Below are positions 8,294 through 16,877 of a DNA stretch of 64,000 bases, piece by piece. The position numbers and the translations under genes are program-made. This DNA is from Thermomonas sp. (GTDB lineage: Bacteria > Pseudomonadota > Gammaproteobacteria > Xanthomonadales > Xanthomonadaceae). Where the stretch lies: the NCBI RefSeq assembly GCF_029945965.1, contig NZ_JAQSDO010000020.1, positions 202,907 through 266,906 of the forward strand, read 5' to 3'. How positions within the stretch are numbered: position 1 is the stretch's first letter; every line of letters begins with the position of its first letter. Under the pieces are notes generated by a model. That model was not told where the DNA came from. It worked only from the letters and a program-made list of their open reading frames with translations, and searched no databases.

Positions 8294-9748
8294 TCAATCG
8301 AACACTTTATTCCATACCTGCTCGCCTTGGCCATCGGCGTCGGTCAAGTTGGTGACCGTGCCGTCGTTGGCGTTGCGGTTCAGGCCCTGCACGCGCATGT
8401 TGCCAAACTCACCGGTGACAATGGCGCGCCACTTGCCCGTGCCGTCACCCCAGGCGCCGGTAAGGCCCTTGGCAGCATTGCCGGCCTCCAGGTCATTGGA
8501 GTTGATCTGCATGGACTTCTTCGGGCCAAGCACGAACTTGATCGGTGTAGCGCCGGCTACGCCCGCGTCATCGATACCTTCCAGGGTGACCGTGCCCGAA
8601 ACGTTGCTCGGGTTGATCACGCGGACGAACGACTGTGCCGTGGAATTGCCGGCCGGGTTGATGTGATAGACCTGCACGACCGAACCGTTGTAGGCGATCG
8701 GTGCCACGTCGCAGGCGTCGGCTTCAAGCGTGCCGTTGATGCCGTTCTGCACGGTGAACGTCTGCGCCGCCACCTGGGTGGTGCCATTGACCGACACGCA
8801 CAGGGTGGCCGAACCGCCGGCGCCGGTGAAGGCACCACCGGCAGTGTTCAATGCCGAGAACGTCTTGCTGAGGTTTGCCTGCGTCTTGGCCGCGTTGATC
8901 GTGTACGAGCCAATGTTGGTTGCGCAGGTGTTGCTGGTGGCCAGGAACACGTTCGTGAACGACGTGAAATCGCCGCCGACGCGCGAGGTCAGGGTGTCAC
9001 CACCGGGGGCCACGTTCAGGGTGAATCCGGCGGTGGCGGCCACGGAGATGGTGCCCAACGGTGCAGTGCTGTGATTGGCGGAGCCGATTGCGTAGCTCGA
9101 GCCAATATCGGTGAAACCGGTTTTGGCGGTCGGGTAGGCGCCGTTGACGCCGACGTCAATCTTGTCGGGGTTTGGCTGTGCGGCGCAGGTGAAGGCCAGG
9201 CCGTCGTCACGTGTCACCAGCTGAATCGTTTTAGTGTGCAGGCCGGTGCCGGTCACTGGATCGATGATCTCGACTGTAGCCCAGACGTTGGCCGGAGCAG
9301 TCGCGAAATTCAGTGGGGCCAGCATGCCGAGAACGCCATTGTTGATCACGGAACCAGGATTGGTCGGCTGGACGCTGTACTGGACGATCGCCGTGCCAGG
9401 GGTGCCGCCTGCGGCAAGGGTGGAGCTCCAACCGCCAACGGTCGCGCTACCGAGGGTGAACGCGCCCGTGTTGGGAACGTTGTTGAACTTCGGACCCCCC
9501 GTGCCAAAGGCGTCACTGGCCAAGGTGATCTTGACCTGGAAGCCGGTGGTGCGGCCGATGATCGCGTCGCCCAGGTCAATATTGACTGAGACGGCTTCGG
9601 TCATGCTGAAGGTTGCGCCCGACTGGGTGGCAACCGTTTCTGGCGTAAGGTCACCGCCGGTCCAGACCGTGTACGCACCGGCAGAGCCGGCCAGTACCAA
9701 GCCGGCCACGAGGGCAGCGGCGAGGACATTTTTCTTGAAAATCGACAT
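8294..9748 (-). CDS. Secreted S-layer-like surface protein
   Basis: 484 residues from the ATG at 9748; ACAGGAG lies 11 nt upstream and the 14-residue extension in the ORF track is not needed. MSIFKKNVLAAALVAGLVLAGSAGA is a Sec signal peptide. The mature part is rich in Gly, Ala, Thr, Asn and Val, predicted all-beta, with only four cysteines, as in surface-layer or fimbrial-type proteins. The C-terminal 110 residues (FVRVINPSNVSGTVTLEGIDDAG ... NDLEAGNAAKGL) resemble a module I recall from other extracellular proteobacterial proteins, but I cannot name the family. A private terminator suggests high expression. It could be a substrate of the adjacent type II system; that is inference. Confidence 0.7.
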   Translation of the reverse strand: MSIFKKNVLAAALVAGLVLAGSAGAYTVWTGGDLTPETVATQSGATFSMTEAVSVNIDLGDAIIGRTTGFQVKITLASDAFGTGGPKFNNVPNTGAFTLGSATVGGWSSTLAAGGTPGTAIVQYSVQPTNPGSVINNGVLGMLAPLNFATAPANVWATVEIIDPVTGTGLHTKTIQLVTRDDGLAFTCAAQPNPDKIDVGVNGAYPTAKTGFTDIGSSYAIGSANHSTAPLGTISVAATAGFTLNVAPGGDTLTSRVGGDFTSFTNVFLATSNTCATNIGSYTINAAKTQANLSKTFSALNTAGGAFTGAGGSATLCVSVNGTTQVAAQTFTVQNGINGTLEADACDVAPIAYNGSVVQVYHINPAGNSTAQSFVRVINPSNVSGTVTLEGIDDAGVAGATPIKFVLGPKKSMQINSNDLEAGNAAKGLTGAWGDGTGKWRAIVTGEFGNMRVQGLNRNANDGTVTNLTDADGQGEQVWNKVFD

Positions 9749-10135
9749 GTCGAATTTAACTCCTGTCAGGAAAATACTTAAGGTTTGCAACTTGAACTGG
9801 ATGCACTACTGTGTCGCCTGGTACCAGTAAGCGTACAGCTTCCGGCAACCAGCTGTTCCCAGGCATATCTGAAAGGCTGTAAAGAAAGGTCCCGATGCAG
9901 AAACTACAGGAACCTTCCCCCAAGGACATCAAGCTGCGGGGAGAACGCTAACTTAGGGTTAAAGTTCCGTCAAGTGTTGGTTTATGAACCCTGCACTTGT
10001 CAAGGCATGCGTGAAAGCTTGTTGACCAGGTCGGCGGGTAGATCAGCAGGCTACCAGCCTGCTGCGTTTACACTGGCCGCCAGTGTGCACCGAGCCGCCT
10101 GGCCGACGTGCCTAGGAATTGTTCTTGGAGGTCGT
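9749..10135. promoter_or_regulatory. 387-bp divergent intergenic region between the S-layer-like gene and wzm
   Basis: No gene is supported here; the long N-terminal extension of the rightward ORF has no homology features. The region must contain promoters for both directions: leftward for the S-layer-like gene, rightward for wzm and the secretion operon. Two perfect hairpins stand side by side at 10044-10064 and 10071-10085. No promoter hexamers could be placed with confidence. Confidence 0.6.
10044..10085 (+). other. Two adjacent perfect hairpins in the wzm leader
   Basis: CAGCAGGCT/AGCCTGCTG with a 3-nt loop (10044-10064) is followed six bases later by CACTGG/CCAGTG with a 3-nt loop (10071-10085). 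They end 50 bp before the wzm GTG. There is no T-tract, so anti-termination, mRNA stability or operator roles are all possible. Confidence 0.5.
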
Positions 10136-10948
10136 GTGTCTCCCAAGCTTGTCGCTTCGCTGGCCCATCCCTGGCGCCACCGTTCGCTTATCCAGATCCT
10201 GACCCGGCGCGAGATGGTCGGGCGCTACCGTGGCTCCCTGTTCGGATCGCTGTGGTCGCTGATGACTCCCCTGCTGATGCTGGGGGTGTACACCCTGGTT
10301 TTCGGTGTAGTCCTGCCTGCGCGATGGCCGGGCGGCTCGGATGTGGGCATAGGAATGGTCGCGCTGCGGTTATTTTCGGGAATCCTGATGCACGGACTGT
10401 TGGCCGAGTCGCTGAATGCTGCGCCCACGCTGGTGGTGTCGCAGCCGAACTACGTCAACAAGGTGGTGTTCCCACTTGAGGTGCTGGGCTGGATCAACCT
10501 TTTATCCGCGCTGACCCATCTGGCCATTGCGCTGGCCCTGCTGATCCTTGCGAACGGTCTGTGGGGGACTGGCTTCGCGGTAGCGCAACTGTCTTTGCCG
10601 CTGCTGGTGTTGCCGTATGCCGCTTTGCTGCTGGGCCTCACCTGGCTGTTCGCGGCATTGGGTGTGTACGTTCGCGACCTGGCCCAGCTGGTCGGGCCGC
10701 TGGTGATGGTCACGATGTTCCTCGGGCCGGTGTTCTTTCCGCGATCGGCGATGCCAGAAGCCCTCCAGCCATGGCTGTCCCTGAACCCGATTACCATCCC
10801 TATCGAGCAATTGCGCATGGTCGTATTCGAGGGCCAGTGGCCCGACTGGAGCGCGCTGGCGGCCTATGCGCTGGTGGCCATGGCGATCTACCTGTTCGGG
10901 CTGTGGGCATTCGCATCGCTCAAGAAGGGATTTGCAGATGTCATCTGA
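10136..10948 (+). CDS. wzm: ABC-2 polysaccharide exporter permease (Wzm type)
   Basis: 270 residues from the GTG at 10136, chosen because GGAGG sits just upstream and because it gives the normal Wzm length; the ORF track adds about 117 junk residues. The sequence begins with the amphipathic LIQILTRREMVGRYRGSLFGSLW typical of Wzm/TagG permeases and has about six membrane segments ending in FLGPVFFPRSAMPEALQPWLSLNPIT. It would form the inner-membrane channel for a lipid-linked glycan with Wzt. The 3' end overlaps the gspE start by 11 nt, linking glycan export and protein secretion in one transcript. Wzt itself is on the other strand. Confidence 0.88.
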   Translation: MSPKLVASLAHPWRHRSLIQILTRREMVGRYRGSLFGSLWSLMTPLLMLGVYTLVFGVVLPARWPGGSDVGIGMVALRLFSGILMHGLLAESLNAAPTLVVSQPNYVNKVVFPLEVLGWINLLSALTHLAIALALLILANGLWGTGFAVAQLSLPLLVLPYAALLLGLTWLFAALGVYVRDLAQLVGPLVMVTMFLGPVFFPRSAMPEALQPWLSLNPITIPIEQLRMVVFEGQWPDWSALAAYALVAMAIYLFGLWAFASLKKGFADVI

Positions 10949-12686
10949 CTTCGCGATGAGCCCGGATACGCCGTTATCGAAGCCGGATCCGGACCCCAGG
11001 CCGACGCCAATGCTTGTGGGCGAGATGCTGGTGGGCGAGATGCTCCTGGAAGAGGGCTTGATCGGGGTTGCCGACCTCGAGCGCGGACTGGATCTGCAGC
11101 GCAAGATCGGCGGGCGCCTGGGCAGCGTGCTGATGCGGATCGGCGCCCTTAGCGAGGACAGCCTCCTGCAGGTGTTGTCGCGCCAGCTGGCACTGCCGGT
11201 GCTGGGGCTGGACCTGCCCTTGCCAGACGAGGATGTGCTGCGCCTGGCGGGCTCGAGCGCGCCGGCAGGGCTGGACTGGCTGGTCGACCAGCAGGCGCTG
11301 GTATGGCCAGACGCCGATGGCGGCATGCTTTGCGCCGCGCGCGACCCCTTGTTGCCAGCATTGCGCGAGGCGGTCCGGCATGCGTTTCCAGGCGTGCCGA
11401 TGCAGTATTGCCTGTGCCGGGCGCAGGATCTGGACCGCATGCTCGACGCCTTGGCGCGTAGCGCGAACACCGGTGGCTTCGACAGTGGCGACGTCCAGCA
11501 CCTGCGCGAGATGGCTGAAGAGGCGCCGGTGGTCGAGCTGGTCAGCAACCTGCTTGCGCAGGCGGTCGAGCAGCGCGCATCGGACATCCACCTCGAGCCG
11601 GAGGAGCGCCAGTTCGCCGTGCGCTTCCGTATCGACGGCGTGCTGCACGCGCGCCTGCAGCTGCCGCGAGAGCGCTTCGACGCGGTTGCATCGCGGTTGA
11701 AGCTGATCTCCGCCATGGACATCGCCGAGCGGCGGCTGCCGCAGGACGGACGCATGTCGACGCGCGTGGGTGGGCAGGAAATGGACATTCGTGTGTCGGC
11801 ATTGCCGGGCGTGCATGGCGAATCGATCGTCATGCGCCTGCTGCCCAAGGAGCGCAAGGAACTCGGGCTGGACCGGCTCGGCTTCGAGGCCGACCACCTG
11901 GCGATGATGCGGTCATGGACCGCGGAAGCCAACGGCATCGTGCTGGTCACCGGTCCGACTGGCTCGGGCAAGTCGACGACGTTGTACGCAGCGCTCGCGG
12001 CAACCAACGATGGCCTCAAGAAGATCATCACCGTTGAGGACCCGGTCGAGTTCCAGTTGCCTGCGATTACCCAGATCCAGGCGCATCCGGACATCGGACT
12101 TACGTTCGCCACCGCCCTGCGCTCGATCCTGCGCCAGGATCCGGACGTCATCATGATCGGCGAAATCCGCGACCTGGAAACCGCCGAGATCGCGGTACAG
12201 GCCGCCTTGACCGGGCACCTGGTGCTGTCGACCCTGCACACCAACGATGCGGTCAGCGCGTTCACACGGCTGATCGACATGGGCGTGGAGCCGTTCCTGG
12301 TCGCCACGCCGATCCGCGCCGTGCAGGCGCAGCGGCTGGTGCGCCGCCTGTGCAGCTGCGCGAAACCGTGCGAAGTGCCGCTGGCACTGCGTGCGGAGGC
12401 GGAAGTTTTTGCGCATGCAGTGATGCCGGGGCAGCCGGCGCAATGGCGCGAAGCGGTCGGCTGCCCGCTGTGCCTGGGCACGGGCTACAAAGGCCGTCTC
12501 GGCATCTACGAGATGATTCCGGTCTCCGAGCAGATGCAGCACCTGATCGTCACCGGCGGCAGCGTCAACGCGATGAAGGCCCTGGCGCGTTCCGAAGGCC
12601 ACCGGTTCCTGCGCGACGACGGCTTGCTGAAGGCGTGGCGCGGGCAGACGACGGTGGAAGAGGTATTGCGCGTGACCGGCAGCTGA
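10938..12686 (+). CDS. gspE: Type II secretion ATPase GspE
   Basis: 582 residues from the ATG at 10938; the track's extra 24 residues overlap wzm and are not family-like. An N-terminal GspE/MshE domain (MLLEEGLIGVADLERGLDLQ, LGSVLMRIG) is followed by the linker LREMAEEAPVVELV and the ASDIHLEP motif. Walker A GPTGSGKSTTLY is near residue 340, the Walker B region DPDVIMIGEIRD near 400, and a Cys-rich element (CSCAKPC ... CPLC) near 470-512 is the zinc site. As the cytoplasmic hexameric motor it would power pseudopilus assembly with GspF and GspL. An 11-nt overlap with wzm suggests translational coupling. Confidence 0.95.
   Translation: MSSDFAMSPDTPLSKPDPDPRPTPMLVGEMLVGEMLLEEGLIGVADLERGLDLQRKIGGRLGSVLMRIGALSEDSLLQVLSRQLALPVLGLDLPLPDEDVLRLAGSSAPAGLDWLVDQQALVWPDADGGMLCAARDPLLPALREAVRHAFPGVPMQYCLCRAQDLDRMLDALARSANTGGFDSGDVQHLREMAEEAPVVELVSNLLAQAVEQRASDIHLEPEERQFAVRFRIDGVLHARLQLPRERFDAVASRLKLISAMDIAERRLPQDGRMSTRVGGQEMDIRVSALPGVHGESIVMRLLPKERKELGLDRLGFEADHLAMMRSWTAEANGIVLVTGPTGSGKSTTLYAALAATNDGLKKIITVEDPVEFQLPAITQIQAHPDIGLTFATALRSILRQDPDVIMIGEIRDLETAEIAVQAALTGHLVLSTLHTNDAVSAFTRLIDMGVEPFLVATPIRAVQAQRLVRRLCSCAKPCEVPLALRAEAEVFAHAVMPGQPAQWREAVGCPLCLGTGYKGRLGIYEMIPVSEQMQHLIVTGGSVNAMKALARSEGHRFLRDDGLLKAWRGQTTVEEVLRVTGS
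11013..11042 (+). repeat. In-frame 15-bp tandem duplication inside gspE
   Basis: Two adjacent 15-bp units, differing at one base, encode LVGEM LVGEM at the start of the GspE N-terminal domain. Confidence 0.8.
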
Positions 12687-12689
12687 CCG

Positions 12690-13889
12690 ATGCCAAAGTT
12701 CAAGTACGAGGCATTGAACAGCGCCGGCCAGAGTTTTTCCGGCGTCATACGCGCGCTGGGCGAGCGCGATGCAATGCGGGTGCTGGAGCGCCGCGGGCTG
12801 GCGGTGGTCGCCTTGAAGTCGGGCGAAGCCAGTGCCGCCGGCAGCGGGCGTCGTCGACGTGTGCAGTCTGTCGACGTGATCCTGTCGATACAGGAACTGG
12901 CGACGATGCTGACCTCGGGCGTCACTGTTGCCGATGCGGTGGGCTCGCAGGCCGCGTCGGCGCATCATCCCGGCATCACCTTGGCGTTCACCACCATGGC
13001 ACGCGACCTGCAACGCGGCGAAGCGTTTTCGGTCACGCTCGCTCGCAGCGGTTTGCCATTGCCCGAGTATGTAGTGCAGCTGGCCAAGGCTGGCGAGCTG
13101 ACCGGTGAGCTGGGCCGTGCACTGACCGATGCTGCACGCCAGCTGGAGTATGAACAACAATTGCGCAATGAAATGCGTAACGCGCTGATCTACCCCACGG
13201 TGCTGGTGCTGGCCGGGGCCGGCGCGGTCGCAATGATGTTCCTGTTCGTGGTGCCGAAGTTCGCCTCGTTGCTGAAGCACTCCGCCGACCTGCCGTTTCT
13301 CGCATGGGCGGTGCTGGGCCTGGGCATGTGGACGCGCAGCCATTTTGGTGCCCTGGTGCTCACGGTTGGACTTGCAGTCGCGGCCTTGACGTTCACGCTG
13401 CGGCGGCCGCAAGTGCGCCGCGACCTGGTGGATCGTGCCGCACGCCTGCCGCTGGTAGGCGCGTGGCTGGTCGAGGCCGACACGTCGCGCTGGGCCAAGG
13501 TGCTCGCGGCATTGCTGGCCAACAGGGTGCCGCTGATGCGCGCCCTGGAGTTGGCGCAGGCCGGGCTTCAGATCCCTCATCGCTTTGCCCGCATGGGCGA
13601 GGTCACCCGTGCGGTGCGTGGCGGCAGCGCCCTGGCAGATGCGCTGGAGGACCACGAAGCGCTAACGCCTACCGGCTACAATCTGGTGCGCGTCGGCGAG
13701 CGCTCCGGCAAGCTGGCCGGCATGCTGCTGTCGCTGGCGAGCCTCTACGAGGAGTCGGGGCGCAACCGCATGAAAAAGCTGCTCATCCTTATCGAGCCGA
13801 TTGCGATTTTGCTCATCGGCAGCGTGATCGGCACTATTATTCTCGGCGTGATCCTGGCGATTACCAGCGCCAACGATCTGGCCATATAA
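12690..13889 (+). CDS. gspF: Type II secretion inner-membrane platform protein GspF
   Basis: 399 residues, the usual size. It starts with the family hallmark MPKFKYEALNSAGQ and contains two T2SSF repeats, each closed by conserved features (LVRVGERSGKLAGML in the second). Three membrane segments are visible: about residues 165-190, 215-235 and 370-395. GspF is the core polytopic inner-membrane component that contacts GspE and GspL. It begins four bases after the gspE stop. Confidence 0.95.
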   Translation: MPKFKYEALNSAGQSFSGVIRALGERDAMRVLERRGLAVVALKSGEASAAGSGRRRRVQSVDVILSIQELATMLTSGVTVADAVGSQAASAHHPGITLAFTTMARDLQRGEAFSVTLARSGLPLPEYVVQLAKAGELTGELGRALTDAARQLEYEQQLRNEMRNALIYPTVLVLAGAGAVAMMFLFVVPKFASLLKHSADLPFLAWAVLGLGMWTRSHFGALVLTVGLAVAALTFTLRRPQVRRDLVDRAARLPLVGAWLVEADTSRWAKVLAALLANRVPLMRALELAQAGLQIPHRFARMGEVTRAVRGGSALADALEDHEALTPTGYNLVRVGERSGKLAGMLLSLASLYEESGRNRMKKLLILIEPIAILLIGSVIGTIILGVILAITSANDLAI

Positions 13890-13899
13890 GAGGTATGCC

Positions 13900-14355
13900 G
13901 TGACTGCAATCCGACCACCCCGTTTTGTCCGCATCCAGAGCGGTTTCACCCTCTTGGAGATGATCGTCGTGCTGGTGATCATCGGCCTGATCATGGGTCT
14001 GGTCGGGCCCAGGCTTTTCGGCCAGGCCGACAAGGCCAAGGTGCAGACCGCCGGCACCCAGATAAAGATGCTCGGCGGCGCGCTGCAGACGCTGCGCCTG
14101 GACATGGGCCGATTTCCAACAGCCGAAGAAGGCTTGGGCGCCCTCGTCACCGTACCCACGGAGCCGCGTGCCGCGAAGTCCTGGGCGGGGCCTTATATCA
14201 ACGACGACGTGCCTGACGACCCTTGGGGAAATCCCTACCATTACGCACCGTCCGCCAGCGGCAGCCAGCCATATTCATTGTATTCACTGGGAGCCGACGC
14301 CAAGCCCGGCGGCGAAGGCATAGACGCGGATATCGGGCGCAAGCCCGCGCAGTGA
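13900..14355 (+). CDS. gspG: Major pseudopilin GspG
   Basis: 151 residues from a GTG preceded by AAGAGGT. The prepilin cleavage site is G-FTLLEMIVVLVIIGLIMGLV, with Glu at +5, followed by the GspG calcium-loop/C-terminal signature DPWGNPYHYAPS ... YSLYSLGADAKPGGEG. It is the major subunit of the periplasmic pseudopilus. Processing needs a GspO prepilin peptidase that is not encoded in this window. The stop overlaps the GTG of gspH. Confidence 0.95.
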   Translation: MTAIRPPRFVRIQSGFTLLEMIVVLVIIGLIMGLVGPRLFGQADKAKVQTAGTQIKMLGGALQTLRLDMGRFPTAEEGLGALVTVPTEPRAAKSWAGPYINDDVPDDPWGNPYHYAPSASGSQPYSLYSLGADAKPGGEGIDADIGRKPAQ

Positions 14356-14759
14356 CCGTGGCGGGATTGCACAGGCGCCGCGGGTTCACCCTGCTGGAGA
14401 TGGTGGTGGTGCTGGCAATCCTCGGTCTCGCTACCGCAATAGTCGCGCCGGCGACCCTGCGCGGCATCGAAACCTGGCAGCGTCGAGGTGAAATCGAATC
14501 GGTGCTGGACCAGGTGCGCGTGCTGCCTGCCGCCGCGCGTGCGCAAGGCCGTGACGTCGTCATCAGTGGCGATACGCTCGCGGCAGATCCGCCAGTGCTG
14601 CGCGTAGGACCCGGGTGGACGGCAACCACAGACGCGCCCTGGACGGTTCGACACAACGGCGTCTGTGACGGCGGGATCATCCGCCTCGCGAACAACGGAC
14701 GCAGCGCAACGATTGAAGCGCGGGCGCCATTCTGCGATCCCGTGATCCGGGCGGAGTGA
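14352..14759 (+). CDS. gspH: Minor pseudopilin GspH
   Basis: 135 residues if translated from the GTG at 14352, which overlaps the gspG stop (GTGA); a second GTG is at 14358. The upstream extension in the ORF track lies entirely inside gspG. Prepilin motif G-FTLLEMVVVLAILGLATAIV with Glu+5 is followed by a beta-rich domain with two cysteines (VCDGG, FCDP) that could form a disulfide. Position after gspG and the coupled start support GspH. Confidence 0.88.
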   Translation: MTVAGLHRRRGFTLLEMVVVLAILGLATAIVAPATLRGIETWQRRGEIESVLDQVRVLPAAARAQGRDVVISGDTLAADPPVLRVGPGWTATTDAPWTVRHNGVCDGGIIRLANNGRSATIEARAPFCDPVIRAE

Positions 14760-15184
14760 CCAGATTGGGTTTGCGCCGGTCAGCCGGTTTTACCCTGCTT
14801 GAAGCCATCGTCGCGCTGGTGATCTTCAGCATGGGCGTGCTTGCGCTGTACTCGTGGCTGGGCGTCAATATAAAGACGTTATCGCGAGTGCAGGAGCGGC
14901 GCGAGGTCGCGGCGTTGACGAGTTCCGCGATCGACGCCTTGCGCTTGGTCAATCCCATGAAAACCCCACGCGGGCGCCGCGAAATCGGACAGCTGGTTAT
15001 TGAATGGGATTCGAAGCCGGTCGAGCCGGCACGCAATGCCGTGTACCAGAACGGGCTGCCGACGATTTTTCAAGTCGAGCTGTACTTGCTCGATGTCCGG
15101 CTTTCGGTCGATGGCGTCGAGGTACAACGCTTCCAGGTGCGGCAGTTGGGCTACAAACAGACTGGCGTGCTGGAGGAGGAATGA
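14756..15184 (+). CDS. gspI: Minor pseudopilin GspI
   Basis: 142 residues from a GTG overlapping the gspH stop. Cleavage motif G-FTLLEAIVALVIFSMGVLALYSW is typical of GspI, and residues 75-130 contain the IEWDSKP ... FQVELYLLDVRL beta sheet seen in the family. With GspJ and GspK it forms the tip of the pseudopilus. The next gene overlaps by four bases. Confidence 0.88.
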   Translation: MTRLGLRRSAGFTLLEAIVALVIFSMGVLALYSWLGVNIKTLSRVQERREVAALTSSAIDALRLVNPMKTPRGRREIGQLVIEWDSKPVEPARNAVYQNGLPTIFQVELYLLDVRLSVDGVEVQRFQVRQLGYKQTGVLEEE

Positions 15185-15783
15185 AGGTGAGCGCACCACG
15201 CTTGCGTGCCGCCAGCGCCGGCTTCACCCTGATGGAGACATTGGTGATGCTGGTGCTGGTGTCGATGGCGGCCACGATGATGTTCCAGATGCTCAACAGC
15301 TACCGCATCGCGCAGCAGAGGATTGCGGCGCAGGCGGGACAAATGGATCGCTCCTCCTTGTTTGAGGTGTGGCTGGTTGACGGCGTGCGTGGCCTGCGGG
15401 CGGACCCTGCGAAGCCTTTCGTCGGCAGCCGCTCGAGCTTCGAAGGCGTCACGCTCAATCCACTGTACGGTTCGGGCGGCGCTCCTTCGGCGATCAAATG
15501 GCAACTTCGTGCAACCGCCGACGGCGGCGAGATCGCTTACGCCGAAGACGGGAAGGATCGCTGGTCAATGCCGCTGCGTGACTTCGACGGAGCGCGCTTC
15601 GTCTATTTCGACCGCGACGGCCAACAGCATGACCAGTGGCCACCCGCCCAAGGTCTGCAGGAGAGCCTGCCGGCCGGTGTTGGATTCGTGCGGGGTACAG
15701 GGGTTGGTGAACGCGTCCGCCTGGCTTCGGTGTCGGGGCCACTGATCGTGCACGATGATCCGTTTGAGCTGGAGCCGGAGTGA
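15181..15783 (+). CDS. gspJ: Minor pseudopilin GspJ
   Basis: 200 residues from the ATG at 15181 (ATGA overlap with gspI); the ORF track's upstream part is antisense-like noise. The prepilin motif is G-FTLMETLVMLVLVSMAATMMFQ. Length about 200 and position between gspI and gspK fit GspJ, a pseudopilus tip protein. The 3' end overlaps the gspK start. Confidence 0.88.
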   Translation: MKVSAPRLRAASAGFTLMETLVMLVLVSMAATMMFQMLNSYRIAQQRIAAQAGQMDRSSLFEVWLVDGVRGLRADPAKPFVGSRSSFEGVTLNPLYGSGGAPSAIKWQLRATADGGEIAYAEDGKDRWSMPLRDFDGARFVYFDRDGQQHDQWPPAQGLQESLPAGVGFVRGTGVGERVRLASVSGPLIVHDDPFELEPE

Positions 15784-16877
15784 TGGGCGCGGCCATGCGC
15801 GGCAGAATGCGCAAACACAGTGGGTTCGTGCTGATCGCGGTGCTGGCAGTACTGGTGATCCTGTCGGTCCTGGCATCGGTTATCGGTGTGATCACGCAAC
15901 GGTTGCGCGACGAGCAGATCGTGCATGAGCGGCAATTGCGTGAACAGATCGCCATGGCCAGCACGCGTGCGACGGTGCTGTACCTGTTGACCAGCCAGCG
16001 CATGACGTTCGGCGGGCTTACGGTGGATGACCGTATCGTGCTGAGCGAAGACGAGCGTCTTTCGCAGCGCAACGGCGACGAGCAGCTCTCATACATGCCG
16101 GTGGGTAACGAGGTGGCACTCGATTCAAGTGCCCACCAAGGTCTCGACGGCACCCGTTTCTCACTGCAGGATGATCGAGGGCTGCTGGCGATCAACTGGG
16201 CACCGCCGGCGCTGCTCGCGAACTATGTCCAGGCCGTGCGGAATGGTCCAAAGCCAGCCGCGAGGCCTTTCGAGACTCTGTTCAATTTGCTGCAGGACTA
16301 TCAGGATCCCGATGACCTGTACCGGCTGAACAGCGCCGAGCGGAGCGAGTATGAGCGCCTCGGGCGATCGCCTCCGAGCAACCGAACGTTGTCGACGCCG
16401 ATGGAGCTGAGGCGGGTGATCGGCTGGGATAAGGCGTTGGCGGGCATCAGCGACAAGGACCTCAACGATTCGCTGACGGTGGTGCGCTCGGCGCAGATCA
16501 ACGTCAACACCGCTCCGGCGCGCGTGCTGCAAACGCTTCCAGGCGTGGACGCGTCGATGGCGCAGCGTGCGGTGGCCGCCAGGACGCTTACCCCATTCAC
16601 CAGCTTGACGGCATTCTATGGCGTAGCGGGGGCGATCCCGGTCAACGAAGACTTGTTGGCGCTGTATCCTATGGCTTCGGGAACTCTGAAGCTGTGGTCG
16701 CCAGAAGGTGGAGCGGTTATGGTCCTGCACTGGACCCTGACCCCCCGCGACGACGGTGGGCGGCCTTGGCGTGAGGACTATGAGTTCATTCATCTTGGTG
16801 ACGAAACAGCAAAGCAAGGCATGGCTCGGCCGGTTGCGGCAAAGGTTTTCGCCGAGCCGCATGCTGCGCCGCAGTGA
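15780..16877 (+). CDS. gspK: Minor pseudopilin GspK
   Basis: 365 residues from a GTG at 15780 or the adjacent ATG at 15783, both overlapping the gspJ stop. G-FVLIAVLAVLVILSVLAS is the non-canonical prepilin segment of GspK, which lacks Glu+5 in this family. The large helical insert and the helix-hairpin-helix-like SAQINVNTAPARVLQTLPG are diagnostic. GspK caps the pseudopilus and starts assembly. The end overlaps gspL, by about 98 nt if the earlier gspL start is used. Confidence 0.92.
   Translation: MMGAAMRGRMRKHSGFVLIAVLAVLVILSVLASVIGVITQRLRDEQIVHERQLREQIAMASTRATVLYLLTSQRMTFGGLTVDDRIVLSEDERLSQRNGDEQLSYMPVGNEVALDSSAHQGLDGTRFSLQDDRGLLAINWAPPALLANYVQAVRNGPKPAARPFETLFNLLQDYQDPDDLYRLNSAERSEYERLGRSPPSNRTLSTPMELRRVIGWDKALAGISDKDLNDSLTVVRSAQINVNTAPARVLQTLPGVDASMAQRAVAARTLTPFTSLTAFYGVAGAIPVNEDLLALYPMASGTLKLWSPEGGAVMVLHWTLTPRDDGGRPWREDYEFIHLGDETAKQGMARPVAAKVFAEPHAAPQ

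Noticed and set aside
10034-10045. Possible RfaH ops element (GGCGGGTAG) before wzm
   Set aside because: It has an extra G relative to GGCGGTAG and no JUMPstart sequence upstream, so it is too weak to claim.
9785-10135. 117-residue N-terminal extension of the wzm ORF
   Set aside because: No ABC-2 permease has such a start, the translation is not membrane-like, and a GTG with GGAGG at 10136 gives the normal length.
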